Shown piece after piece: positions 7,397 to 16,009 of a DNA stretch of 22,689 bases. The stretch is from assembly GCA_964350195.1 (NCBI GenBank), contig CAYGJB010000017.1, positions 1 to 22,689 on the forward strand. The letters run 5' to 3'. The number at the start of each line of letters is the position of its first letter. Position 1 is the stretch's first letter. Under the pieces are notes generated by a model. It was not told where the DNA came from. It saw only the letters and a program-made list of their open reading frames with translations, and searched no databases. Source of the stretch: JAJCZB01 sp964350195 (GTDB lineage Bacteria; Babelota; Babeliae; Babelales; Vermiphilaceae). A program made the position numbers and the translations under genes.

Positions 7397-8194
7397 ATGC
7401 GACTACTTATTTTTTTATTCTTAATCCATCCTAACTCACTATTCAGCGCATATTCATTGCTAGACTTAATAAAAAGATCTGAAAAAAAAGAAGCGACTCA
7501 GTTTCCTCATATAGAACATGCATGGCGAGGATCAGTTGAAAAATTACAAACCGTATACAAAGAGAGTGGAACTTCTCTCCCACAAGACCGCTATGGTAAC
7601 AACACTATAATTGCCGCAACAAGCCACAAAGAAAACGCTATATTGCGTGTTGCTCTTAAACATGAAAAGCATGCCTTACACGAAAAAGATTGGATGGGAT
7701 ATACAGCTACTCATTGGGCATGCTCAAATGGTAATATAGAAGGGCTACGTATGCTCTTAGAAGAAAATGCTCCCATTGAAGAAAAAGAGTTTTTTGCAGA
7801 GCGAACACCTCTTCATCTTGCTTGCTCACAGGCAAGAGAAGAAGAAGTATATTTGCTGCTCAAATACAATGCCAATCGAAACACTCGCGGAAGACATGGT
7901 AGAACACCTCTCCAGGATGCCATAGGAAAAGAGCTTAATCTTGCTTTAATAGCTGAGTTAATGACCGAGGAGAATTGCACCTCTCAAGCACTCGAAGATG
8001 CCATAAAACAGAATAATCCTATCATAGTTTCCATGCTTATTAATCGCGGAGTCCGCCTTGAAAATGGAGTAGAATTAAGTCCTTCACCATTGTATCTATC
8101 CGAAAAAAATGGCTACGAAAAATGGCTTCAAATTAAACAAACTATTGAACTAGCAGATGAATTAGACGTATCTATGAAAGCCAGTTGTCCTTAA
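7397..8194 (+). CDS. Exported ankyrin-repeat protein
   Basis: 265 residues. An AAGGA ribosome binding site lies a few bases before the ATG. The N terminus MRLLIFLFLIHPNSLFSAYS is a short basic-hydrophobic signal with a likely cleavage site after about residue 18. Ankyrin units follow: a degenerate one at 63-97, two good ones at 98-131 (YTATHWACSNGNIEGLRMLL) and 132-165 (ERTPLHLACSQ), then weaker ones at 166-196 and 197-221. The last 40 residues are helical and acidic. Ankyrin repeats bind proteins; in host-associated bacteria they are often effectors, but an N-terminal Sec-type signal points to the periplasm or surface unless it is exported further. It is third in the tdk-radA unit. Its stop shares a TTAA with the convergent symporter gene. 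Confidence 0.85.
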   Translation: MRLLIFLFLIHPNSLFSAYSLLDLIKRSEKKEATQFPHIEHAWRGSVEKLQTVYKESGTSLPQDRYGNNTIIAATSHKENAILRVALKHEKHALHEKDWMGYTATHWACSNGNIEGLRMLLEENAPIEEKEFFAERTPLHLACSQAREEEVYLLLKYNANRNTRGRHGRTPLQDAIGKELNLALIAELMTEENCTSQALEDAIKQNNPIIVSMLINRGVRLENGVELSPSPLYLSEKNGYEKWLQIKQTIELADELDVSMKASCP

Positions 8195-9360
8195 GCTAAT
8201 CTTAATCGTTTCAGAATTTTATGTACGATAATAACAAGTGCACCATCTCCCATTACATTGGCGCCAGTGCCAAATGAATCAAGTAGAAAATAGATAGTCA
8301 TAATCACACTCACCATTTCAGAAGTAAAACCAAGCTGTGATTTAAATATCGGTATCATGACCAAAAGTCCTCCGCCCGGAATTCCGGAAGCTGCGAACAT
8401 AGTGACGCAAAAATAAAAAACAAAGCCTAAATACACAGAGAAAGTTGGCAAAGTCCCTTGAAATACCAACATCGTAACCATTGCCAAGATTGGTGTTACA
8501 ATACTATCTCCCAATAAATGCACATTGGCCATGATTGGCATAGCCACGCCTGCAAGCTCGCTATTACCAGTATTTTTTTCTGCTGATTTAATCGAAATCG
8601 GAATAGCTGCGGTGCTGGACATCGTACTAAAAGCTGTAATATAGCTTGGAAAAGCGATTTTCATAGCGCTCCATGACTTTTTAAAAGAAAAACCACTAGC
8701 TAAAAAATAAAACCAAAAAAGATACGATATTTGCAAAACAACAATAACGATAAATGCGCTACCATATTGCTGTAACAGAGAAGCAAAAATACCTTCAGAA
8801 CGAATCTTAAGCAAAAAGCCTAAAACATATAATGGAAGCAAAGGAATAAACATATACATAATGATCTTTTCAATCCCTCTTTTGCCAATGGCAATAACAC
8901 TACCAACATATTGAATTCGCATAAATGAACTTACTAAACCCAAAGCTATCGCCGTTACTAATGCATGAATTGCGCTAAATGGAAGTGGAATCGAGAAACT
9001 AAAATACGGTTGTACCAATGCTGCTTGTGTTGTAAATGAGACAAGAGAAGTATCAGAAGAAAGCGCTCCTCCTACCGCCCACATTACTAGGTAACTTAAT
9101 AAAGCTACTAAGCCATTGGATATAAATATACAACCCAACATCACCCCTAATATTAAAGGTGCATTTTTTTTAAAAGAAAGAATCCCTGCTGTAACAAAAA
9201 AGAACACCATAAAAGGAAGCACACTGCTTAACAGCTCCTTAAAAATGACACTAAAAGTGTAGCTCACACGAATTATTGAATCCGGAACCATACCACCGAA
9301 CAAGAAAACGGCAACAATAATCGCACTCAGTTGAATTGGAATTGAAAGAAATTGTTTCAT
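8191..9360 (-). CDS. SLC1-family dicarboxylate/amino acid:cation symporter, divergent
   Basis: 389 residues with many hydrophobic segments; slightly shorter than the usual 410-430. Family landmarks in order are the re-entrant hairpin HP1 serine-rich motif STMSSTAAIP (about 245-254), the TM7 segment around PIMANVHLLGDS (275-286), HP2 SGIPGGG (325-331) and the TM8 motif DSFGTGANVMGD (361-372). Aligned by eye to GltPh, the substrate-side-chain Arg (R397) is Gly364 and the sodium motif NMDGT becomes HLLGD, while D394, T398, N401 and D405 equivalents are kept. I infer an amino-acid or organic-acid carrier of the inner membrane whose substrate need not be acidic. An AAGG ribosome binding site precedes the ATG. 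It is monocistronic, divergent from the CPBP protease gene. Confidence 0.85.
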   Translation of the reverse strand: MKQFLSIPIQLSAIIVAVFLFGGMVPDSIIRVSYTFSVIFKELLSSVLPFMVFFFVTAGILSFKKNAPLILGVMLGCIFISNGLVALLSYLVMWAVGGALSSDTSLVSFTTQAALVQPYFSFSIPLPFSAIHALVTAIALGLVSSFMRIQYVGSVIAIGKRGIEKIIMYMFIPLLPLYVLGFLLKIRSEGIFASLLQQYGSAFIVIVVLQISYLFWFYFLASGFSFKKSWSAMKIAFPSYITAFSTMSSTAAIPISIKSAEKNTGNSELAGVAMPIMANVHLLGDSIVTPILAMVTMLVFQGTLPTFSVYLGFVFYFCVTMFAASGIPGGGLLVMIPIFKSQLGFTSEMVSVIMTIYFLLDSFGTGANVMGDGALVIIVHKILKRLRLA

Positions 9361-9386
9361 GCATTAACCTTGGATTTTAGCTCCCT

Positions 9387-9416
9387 CTATGGTACTAACT
9401 AATAGTAATACTATAG
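9387..9416. repeat. Imperfect inverted repeat between divergent genes
   Basis: The 30 bases begin CTATGGTACTA and end TAATACTATAG. Most of the outer twelve base pairs match when one end is compared with the reverse complement of the other. It sits in the 113-base gap between the symporter gene (minus) and the protease gene (plus), where an operator for one or both could lie. There is no biochemical support, and AT-rich DNA gives such matches by chance. Confidence 0.25.
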
Positions 9417-9473
9417 CGAAAAACAAGAAAATTAGTAAGGCCGATGCTACTGACTCACCAAAGGAAATTCTAT

Positions 9474-12400
9474 ATGAAACAATATGCATCAAAAATAATT
9501 ACTTGGTTATTTTTTATTATGGGCTCAATCGCTTGTTCAATAGCATCGTATCACTATTTCCCCAAAGCATTTCCTATCATTCATCTTGATATAACAATGA
9601 ATCGATCTAACGCTGTTAAAAAAGCCCTAAAAATTTCAAAACAATTTTTTCTTGGTCCTACAAATGCATACACAGCTACTTCATTTGCTACAGATGAAAA
9701 ATTCAAAACGTTTGTTGAACTTGAAGCAGGAGGAAAGGATGCTTTAGTTACTGTAATGAATAAAAATTTATATCACCCCTATACGTGGCAAGTACGGCTA
9801 TTTAAGCCCTTTGAGCAGCATGAAGCTACGATTGCCTTCACCCCAAGCGGCGCACCATATGAGTTTAAAGAAAAGCTTTCAGAAAATACTGTAGGCAATA
9901 ATATCACAACTAATAGTGCACAAAAAATAGCTGAAACCTTTCTTCAGTCAGAACCATGGAATAATAAACTTACAGATTACAAGCTAGTAGAATCTTCTCA
10001 AGACACCGCCTTATCTGGCCGCATAGATCATACCTTTGTGTATGAACGAGTTAAAGAAAAGATTGGTGAAGGACTATATCGATTAAAAATTGAAGTGTGC
10101 GGTGATCATCCTTCGCAACTTAGCCATTACGTTAAAGAACCTGAAGGGTTTATCAATCGCTATCAAGAAATGCGATCAAGCAATGAAAACATAGCCTATC
10201 TCGGAACCCTTTTAATGCTTATTCTGTATGGCATAGGGTGCTCTTTTTTCGGCTTATTCTATCTTATAAAAAGTCGTCTTCTTATCTTGAAAGTTGGACT
10301 ATATTGGGCTTTAGGCATTTCAGCGGCACTTTCTTTTACCATGATCAACAAGTTGCCTCTCTATTGGATGAAATACAATAGTTCTTTTTCGCCGACTAAT
10401 TTTTTATTACAACTCGGCGTGGGAGTACTCTACAATTTAATCTTTTTAACCATCGTGCTTGGATTAGTATTTGTTACGGCTGAAGGACTTACACGAGCAG
10501 CCTTTAAAAATAAAATCCAGTTCTGGAAACTTTTTAATCCGCACGTAGCAAGCAGCTACGCCGTGCTCGGGTACACTGTTGGTGCTTATCTTTTGATACC
10601 TTACTTATTGATGTATGTTATCAGCTTCTATCTCTTTACCACAAAAAATTTTGGATGGTGGACCCCCTCCTCTGCACTATTTAATCCTGATGTCTTAGCA
10701 ACCTATTTTCCCTGGTTTGAGTCTATCGCACTATCACTTCAAGCTGGCTTTCTAGAAGAATGCCTTTTCAGAGCAGTTCCTTTATCGTGCGCTGCACTAA
10801 TTGGTAATCGCTATGGTAAAAGAAACTGGTGGATCGCTGGAGCATTTGTTTTACAAATATTTATTTTTGGAGCTGCTCACGCCAATTATCCTGCCCAACC
10901 AGCTTATGCGCGACTTGTAGAGTTGATATTTTTTTCAAGCGTATTCGGCGGTATTTATCTTCGATTTGGCTTATTACCGGCAATAATTTCACATTTTGGT
11001 TATGATGTTTTTCTCTTTGCACTACCATTACTTGTTTCAAGCGGCCCTGAAGCATTAATGAATAAAATAATGGTTGCAGCACTTGCCTTCACTCCATTAT
11101 GGATTATCATTATTGCTCGAATTAGAAATGGATCTTGGCATCACATTACAGTAGATTATTTAAACGAAGCATGGCTTGCACCCAAAAAAGCGCCACAAAA
11201 ACAAGAACAACTAATTAAACAAAAACATACAACGATTTCTCCAACCCTACAATACGGACTGATTGTTGTAGGCACTATGTGCCTCATCGGCTGGGGAATC
11301 ACCACCCGTTTCTCTCCAGATAACCCTCGCGTATCACTCAGTAGGTCTGAAGCTTTTGCTAAAAGCCAAGCATTCGCCGAAAAACAAAACATTTCTTTTT
11401 CTGATTGGAAAGCTCTGACTAATCCTATAATCTCTTTTGAAGCAGCTTCAGAACTAAATAAGCAGCATCGTTTTGTGTGGCAACAAGAACAAGCACAATA
11501 CTCCAAACTTATTGATAGCTATTTAGCAGCACCTCATTGGATAGTTAGATTGGCAAAGTTTACTGGTCCCCTCGAGTTGCGAGCAGAAGAACATCAACTA
11601 TTCTATGGGCCGGATGGCTCATTAAGACGATATTTTCACAAACTTCCAGAATCTGCAAAGGGTGCTTCTCTGAGCAAGTCGGAAGCATTAAAAATCGCCT
11701 ACGAGGCAACCAATAAGAAATATGGCATTCCAAAAAATCAGCTCACTGAGATAACCGCTCGCTCAGAAAAACAACCTAATCGTTTAAATTGGCATATAAC
11801 ATTCAAAGACAACGGCATAAACTTAAAAAAGGGTGAAGCTCGCATAACTCTGAGTATTGCTGGGGATAAAATAATTGACTCCTATCGCTCTGTTCATGTT
11901 CCGGAAGATTGGGCGAAAAAAGAGGAAAACAAGCTGCTTTTAGCAACGATCATAGCCAAGCTTAGCCAACTACTTATATATCTTCTTGCTGCCGCTGGAA
12001 CTATATATGCATTCAGTAAATGGCGCTGGTTTCAATCAAATATATCTGTTCGATTTCTCTCTGTTCTCATTTTTATTTTTCTCTTTGAGCTGATTAATGC
12101 CTATCCAACTATAGTGTTTAATTTTCTTTCCAGCCAACCATTTACGGATCAACTTTTTCGCGCCTTTGGTATTTCTCTCATTATAGTTACCTTGCGCGCA
12201 TTGGTGCTCTCTTTAATCGTGAACTTTGTAACAACAGTGCCACAGCCTTATATCATTAAAAAGACACCTCTTTTACCTCTTATTGGTATAAGCCTCGGTG
12301 CTCTTTTTGCTTGCTCTGATTCAGTAGCTACTTATCTTATCCCTCGAGCGAATCCTTTGTGGGCCAACTTAACAGCACTTCGCTTTTTATCTCCCATAAA

Positions 12401-12812
12401 CGTTACAGTAAATAGCATATTTCTTAACTATCTAACAATCACCGCTGTTGCCCTCTTTGGCATTATTTCACTTAATAGCGTTTCTATCATCAAACGGAAT
12501 AAAATTGCTGGAATATTTATATTTTTACTGCTTGGCTTTGTGAGTGGTGGCCTGATGTACGCTGATAATCTCACACTCTTTTGCATCACAAGTATCATTA
12601 ATTTTGTATTTTTTTATCTCTCTTACTACTGGATTCTGCAATGGAACTATTCCATGGTTCCCATTGCAACAGCAACCTATCTATTACTTGGACAACTACA
12701 AGAAATAATTTTTAATAGCTTTACGCATGCTGCATTGTATCATCTCATTGCAAGTGCAATTATTGCTGCCACTGCTTTTGTTTGGTATAAAAAATTAGAA
12801 ATCGATGCTTGA
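9474..12812 (+). CDS. Very long CPBP (CAAX/Abi-type) intramembrane metalloprotease
   Basis: The ATG at 9474 follows AAAGGA by eight bases and gives a good N-terminal anchor. An in-frame ATG at 9444 would add ten unhelpful residues. The product is 1112 residues, about four times a normal CPBP protein. Order: membrane anchor (10-30); an ectodomain of about 200 residues; several membrane segments; then the CPBP core with EECLFR (E428, E429, R433), FGAAH (H469) and SHFGYD (H507, D511). A cytoplasmic-looking charged linker follows, one more membrane segment near 600, a second ectodomain (about 620-820) with PepSY-like SRSEAFAKSQAF and SKSEALKIAYEA units, and a last multi-spanning block without protease motifs. 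CPBP proteases cut inside membranes; the substrate is unknown. It is monocistronic. Confidence 0.85.
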   Translation: MKQYASKIITWLFFIMGSIACSIASYHYFPKAFPIIHLDITMNRSNAVKKALKISKQFFLGPTNAYTATSFATDEKFKTFVELEAGGKDALVTVMNKNLYHPYTWQVRLFKPFEQHEATIAFTPSGAPYEFKEKLSENTVGNNITTNSAQKIAETFLQSEPWNNKLTDYKLVESSQDTALSGRIDHTFVYERVKEKIGEGLYRLKIEVCGDHPSQLSHYVKEPEGFINRYQEMRSSNENIAYLGTLLMLILYGIGCSFFGLFYLIKSRLLILKVGLYWALGISAALSFTMINKLPLYWMKYNSSFSPTNFLLQLGVGVLYNLIFLTIVLGLVFVTAEGLTRAAFKNKIQFWKLFNPHVASSYAVLGYTVGAYLLIPYLLMYVISFYLFTTKNFGWWTPSSALFNPDVLATYFPWFESIALSLQAGFLEECLFRAVPLSCAALIGNRYGKRNWWIAGAFVLQIFIFGAAHANYPAQPAYARLVELIFFSSVFGGIYLRFGLLPAIISHFGYDVFLFALPLLVSSGPEALMNKIMVAALAFTPLWIIIIARIRNGSWHHITVDYLNEAWLAPKKAPQKQEQLIKQKHTTISPTLQYGLIVVGTMCLIGWGITTRFSPDNPRVSLSRSEAFAKSQAFAEKQNISFSDWKALTNPIISFEAASELNKQHRFVWQQEQAQYSKLIDSYLAAPHWIVRLAKFTGPLELRAEEHQLFYGPDGSLRRYFHKLPESAKGASLSKSEALKIAYEATNKKYGIPKNQLTEITARSEKQPNRLNWHITFKDNGINLKKGEARITLSIAGDKIIDSYRSVHVPEDWAKKEENKLLLATIIAKLSQLLIYLLAAAGTIYAFSKWRWFQSNISVRFLSVLIFIFLFELINAYPTIVFNFLSSQPFTDQLFRAFGISLIIVTLRALVLSLIVNFVTTVPQPYIIKKTPLLPLIGISLGALFACSDSVATYLIPRANPLWANLTALRFLSPINVTVNSIFLNYLTITAVALFGIISLNSVSIIKRNKIAGIFIFLLLGFVSGGLMYADNLTLFCITSIINFVFFYLSYYWILQWNYSMVPIATATYLLLGQLQEIIFNSFTHAALYHLIASAIIAATAFVWYKKLEIDA

Positions 12813-12877
12813 TCAGGCAAAGTTAGTATGATTTAGCCTACGCAAAGTTTAATTATTTTTGAAATCTATAATTCGCC

Positions 12878-15800
12878 TTAGATGCTATCAGAAGTAAAAA
12901 ATCCACTAGAAATCGCTAGCTGAGCTGCTGGTTCTATCTCCAAAGCAATATTATTTTCAGTATTTATACCATCTCCAAAAAACAGCCCCGCTGCTTGCAC
13001 GGTACCATCATTGTTCAAAAATGATTTACCATCTACTTGCACAATTCCTTTAGTTAAAAGCAAACCTGCATTACTAGTAGCAAGTGTAGCACTCTGCAAT
13101 TTCAAGATAGAACTTGCATGAGTCATTTCTAATAAAGCATTCGAGCTTATACTTGGATAATAACTAAAAGTAACATCAGTATCCACCACCAACTTACCTT
13201 GTTCTAAAATTCTACTTTTTTGATTTGAAGTATAGATAAATGAATGGGAAGCCCCTTCTAAATTAAATCCTTGCACAACGTCAAACTTCCCTTGATTGAA
13301 GGTGATATCTTCATCCATCACAAAAGTGCAGTTTCTGAATGACAAAGTACTTGTGGTATCAAGCAGCTGGATACTACTATTTTTAAGACCTTCTATGCGA
13401 ATATTCTGTAACAAGATTCCCGAGTCTTGGGCTATCTTTAAAGTAACCGTAGGCAATAAAGTTAAGCAGTTATCTCTGCCATCAATAAGATTGCTTCCCG
13501 TAAAGGTAATACTGCCATCCTGCAAAGTAATATTATCACCTAAAAACCATCGTAAATTGCTAAAAATGAAATTACGTTGAAAATAGGAATCAAATCCATA
13601 GATAGAAAGCTCTGGACTGACCGATCCAGCACCATTATCTGCAGAAGCAAAATAACGACCATTAGGAGACCATCTACCTGCGAATACAGAGTCTCCTAAT
13701 TCTTGATTAGTATCCTGAGTAAGAGTATCGCTCGCAAATCTATAAATACGAATTTCTCCGCCGGTACCTTCCGTATTCACGTTAAGACATGCCGCAAGAC
13801 AACTTGCATAGGGATGCCAATCTACAAAATTAACAATAGTTACATTAATTGCCTGTGCACCCACCAAAAGAGTAAGTGTGCCCAATCCGCTATTATGCCG
13901 ATATACACGAACTCTTCCTGTGCCGGCATTCACCCCAATTGCAATTAAATCGGTATTACCAGCAACTCTATTCCATGCCACCGAGTTCACTTGGTTGGCT
14001 ACATCTACTCCCGCATTTAAGGTAAGCGTCAGCAAAGTACTATTAAATGCGTAGACAAGAAGATCATCTCCTGCAACAGTATCAATCCCTACCGCAAGAA
14101 ACGTGCCCGCACTATTCCAATCTACCGCATTAGCATCCGCACCGGGATTTACCGTAACGCTTGCGCCCAATGCACCCGCACCACTCACCACATACACGCG
14201 AACTCGAATCGCATTATTATTACTGCCAAGCGCAAGATGCCCTCCCGCAGGATGCCATGCAACAGAATTAACGGTATTTGCTATATTAACCGAAGAAAGC
14301 AAAGCCAATGCGCCCGAGGTTCTATTAAAACTATAAATATACAGTTCAGAACCTGCTCCCGTAGTTCGTCCAAACGCAATCCAATCATTAGTAGGATGCC
14401 AACTGACCGTATTAACATTACCTCCCACATCCACCCCACCGCGAAAGGTCAAGGAAATGCCATCAAAGCTATATACCAATATTTGTTCTGCAGCGCCACC
14501 TGCATCATTAATAGCTACAGCAACATACTCAGAATCTGAACTCCATGACACTTCATTAGCAGCAGCAAGTTGCGTTACGCCCGTAAAAAAAGTAGTCGCA
14601 CATTCGGGTACAGATGCTTGCTCAAGTCCATAGATAGAAAGCTCTGGGCCGCCCGGCCCTCCGCCATTATCGGCAGAAGCAAAATAGTTGCCATCAGGAG
14701 ACCAGCGCCCGCCAAATACAGAATCTCCCAGCTCCTCGCTATCCTCTTCACTGAGTGCATCATTAGCAAATTGATAAATTCTAATCTCTCCGCCAGCACC
14801 TTCAGCATTGACATTCAAACAGGCGGCGAGACAATTAAATAATGGATGCCAATCTACAAAGTTCACAATAGTCGCATTAATTGCCTGCGCAGCGGTAAGA
14901 AGGGTAAGTGTTCCAAAGCTGCTATTATGCCGATATACTCGCACTCTTCCTGTGCCCGCATTCACCCCAATTGCAATTAAATCATTATTGCCAGCAATCT
15001 TATTCCATGCCACAGAATTTACTTGGTTACCTACATCTACTCCTGCATTCAAATTTAAAGCTAGTGGACTACTCGTAAAGGAATAGACAAGCAAATCGCT
15101 ACCGCCACCGGAATCTCTTCCTACCGCAAGAAAGGTACCTTCACTATTCCAATCTACCGCATTAGCATCCGCGCCGGGATTCACTGTAACGTTGGCACCC
15201 AATGCGCCTGCACCACTCACCACATACACGCGAACGCGAATAGCATTATTATTACTGCCAAGCGCAAGATGTCCTCCTGAAGGATGCCATGCAACGGAGT
15301 TGACATCACCACCAATATTAGTGGATGAAAGCAAAGATAACGTACCTGTCGCTCTATCAAAATTATAAATATAAAGCTCTGATCCTCCCCCACTATTTCT
15401 TCCAAATGCAATCCAATCATTGGTAGGATGCCAACTAATACAGAATACATCGGTAGCCACATCCACTCCATCCTCAAAGGTCAACGTTGTTCCATCAAAG
15501 CTATATACAAGAACTTGATTTGATGCCCCGCCTGCATCATTAATAGCAACTGCCACATAGGCAGAATCGAAACTCCACGTAACTTCATTGGCAAGATCCA
15601 GCTGCGTTTCATCCGTGATAAAAGATATTGAGCACCCTGTTTGCACATTGCCAGAAGGGACTATTTGTGGCCCCGGCGCAAACTCTATTCGATGAAAGTT
15701 ACCATTAATATTTCCCAAGGTAATAATTTCAGTAGCTGCCTGTAGTATTAAATCCTGATTCAAATTAAGAGTGCCCCCATTCAATTGAATAGTTCCTGAC

Positions 15801-16009
15801 ACAGGAAAAAACGAATCAAAGAGGGCACGAGTAGCGACATCTGTTAATAAAAAACCGTTATTTAACCCCGCAAAACCAGCGATTCTTGACTGTTCTGTGA
15901 GTGATACTTGATTATTAAATCGCGTTACGAATGTATCTGAACCTACATTCATTCCATAAGCTATGTGTGAAAAGAATAAAAGAACATAAAGCCAAAATGA
16001 CTTAAACAT
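12878..16009 (-). CDS. Secreted double beta-propeller / beta-solenoid protein
   Basis: 1043 residues. A signal peptide (about 1-19, ending HIAYG) is followed by the GSDT..RFN block shared with two neighbours, then solenoid-like strands (about 70-120). Two WD-like propeller regions follow (126-469 and 470-806) in exact 344-residue register, each with seven blade-like units of 45-50 residues carrying WHP, WNS or WSP at the strand d/a turn. The C-terminal 230 residues are solenoid-like again, with repeated short strands and Asn/Gly turns (DGSITFTGSNLIDGRDNC). There are no cytoplasmic WD40 GH...WD signatures, no autotransporter barrel and no anchor that I can see. Its start overlaps the preceding gene by 8 bases. 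It is probably a periplasmic or surface binding protein; no enzyme motif is recognised. Confidence 0.85.
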   Translation of the reverse strand: MFKSFWLYVLLFFSHIAYGMNVGSDTFVTRFNNQVSLTEQSRIAGFAGLNNGFLLTDVATRALFDSFFPVSGTIQLNGGTLNLNQDLILQAATEIITLGNINGNFHRIEFAPGPQIVPSGNVQTGCSISFITDETQLDLANEVTWSFDSAYVAVAINDAGGASNQVLVYSFDGTTLTFEDGVDVATDVFCISWHPTNDWIAFGRNSGGGSELYIYNFDRATGTLSLLSSTNIGGDVNSVAWHPSGGHLALGSNNNAIRVRVYVVSGAGALGANVTVNPGADANAVDWNSEGTFLAVGRDSGGGSDLLVYSFTSSPLALNLNAGVDVGNQVNSVAWNKIAGNNDLIAIGVNAGTGRVRVYRHNSSFGTLTLLTAAQAINATIVNFVDWHPLFNCLAACLNVNAEGAGGEIRIYQFANDALSEEDSEELGDSVFGGRWSPDGNYFASADNGGGPGGPELSIYGLEQASVPECATTFFTGVTQLAAANEVSWSSDSEYVAVAINDAGGAAEQILVYSFDGISLTFRGGVDVGGNVNTVSWHPTNDWIAFGRTTGAGSELYIYSFNRTSGALALLSSVNIANTVNSVAWHPAGGHLALGSNNNAIRVRVYVVSGAGALGASVTVNPGADANAVDWNSAGTFLAVGIDTVAGDDLLVYAFNSTLLTLTLNAGVDVANQVNSVAWNRVAGNTDLIAIGVNAGTGRVRVYRHNSGLGTLTLLVGAQAINVTIVNFVDWHPYASCLAACLNVNTEGTGGEIRIYRFASDTLTQDTNQELGDSVFAGRWSPNGRYFASADNGAGSVSPELSIYGFDSYFQRNFIFSNLRWFLGDNITLQDGSITFTGSNLIDGRDNCLTLLPTVTLKIAQDSGILLQNIRIEGLKNSSIQLLDTTSTLSFRNCTFVMDEDITFNQGKFDVVQGFNLEGASHSFIYTSNQKSRILEQGKLVVDTDVTFSYYPSISSNALLEMTHASSILKLQSATLATSNAGLLLTKGIVQVDGKSFLNNDGTVQAAGLFFGDGINTENNIALEIEPAAQLAISSGFFTSDSI
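13592..15634 (-). repeat. Tandem 1032-base internal duplication (propeller copy)
   Basis: Codons 126-469 (14603-15634) and 470-806 (13592-14602) encode the same seven-blade unit with a constant offset of 344 residues and no insertion or deletion at any landmark I checked (WHPTNDWIAFGR, NPGADANAVDW, LSIYG). In the stretch 14101-14270 against 15133-15302 I count about 20 differences in 170 bases by hand. The DNA copies are thus still very alike, which indicates a fairly recent duplication or ongoing gene conversion. Confidence 0.9.

Noticed and set aside
9444..9473. Upstream ATG for the CPBP protease
   Set aside because: The good AAAGGA site lies between the two ATGs and serves the second one at 9474.
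12815..12839. AGGCAAA...TTTAGCCT hairpin between the convergent protease and propeller genes
   Set aside because: The stem has a bulge and the T-run is 16 or more bases away, so a terminator is not convincing.
13296..15086. Several plus-strand frames of 77-100 codons inside the propeller genes
   Set aside because: They are antisense shadows of a repeat-containing gene with biased composition; none has a start site or recognisable product.
13592..15634. CRISPR-like or satellite array
   Set aside because: The repetition is a two-copy coding duplication, with no short regular repeats or spacers. I saw no CRISPR array, transposase, integrase or phage gene in the window.
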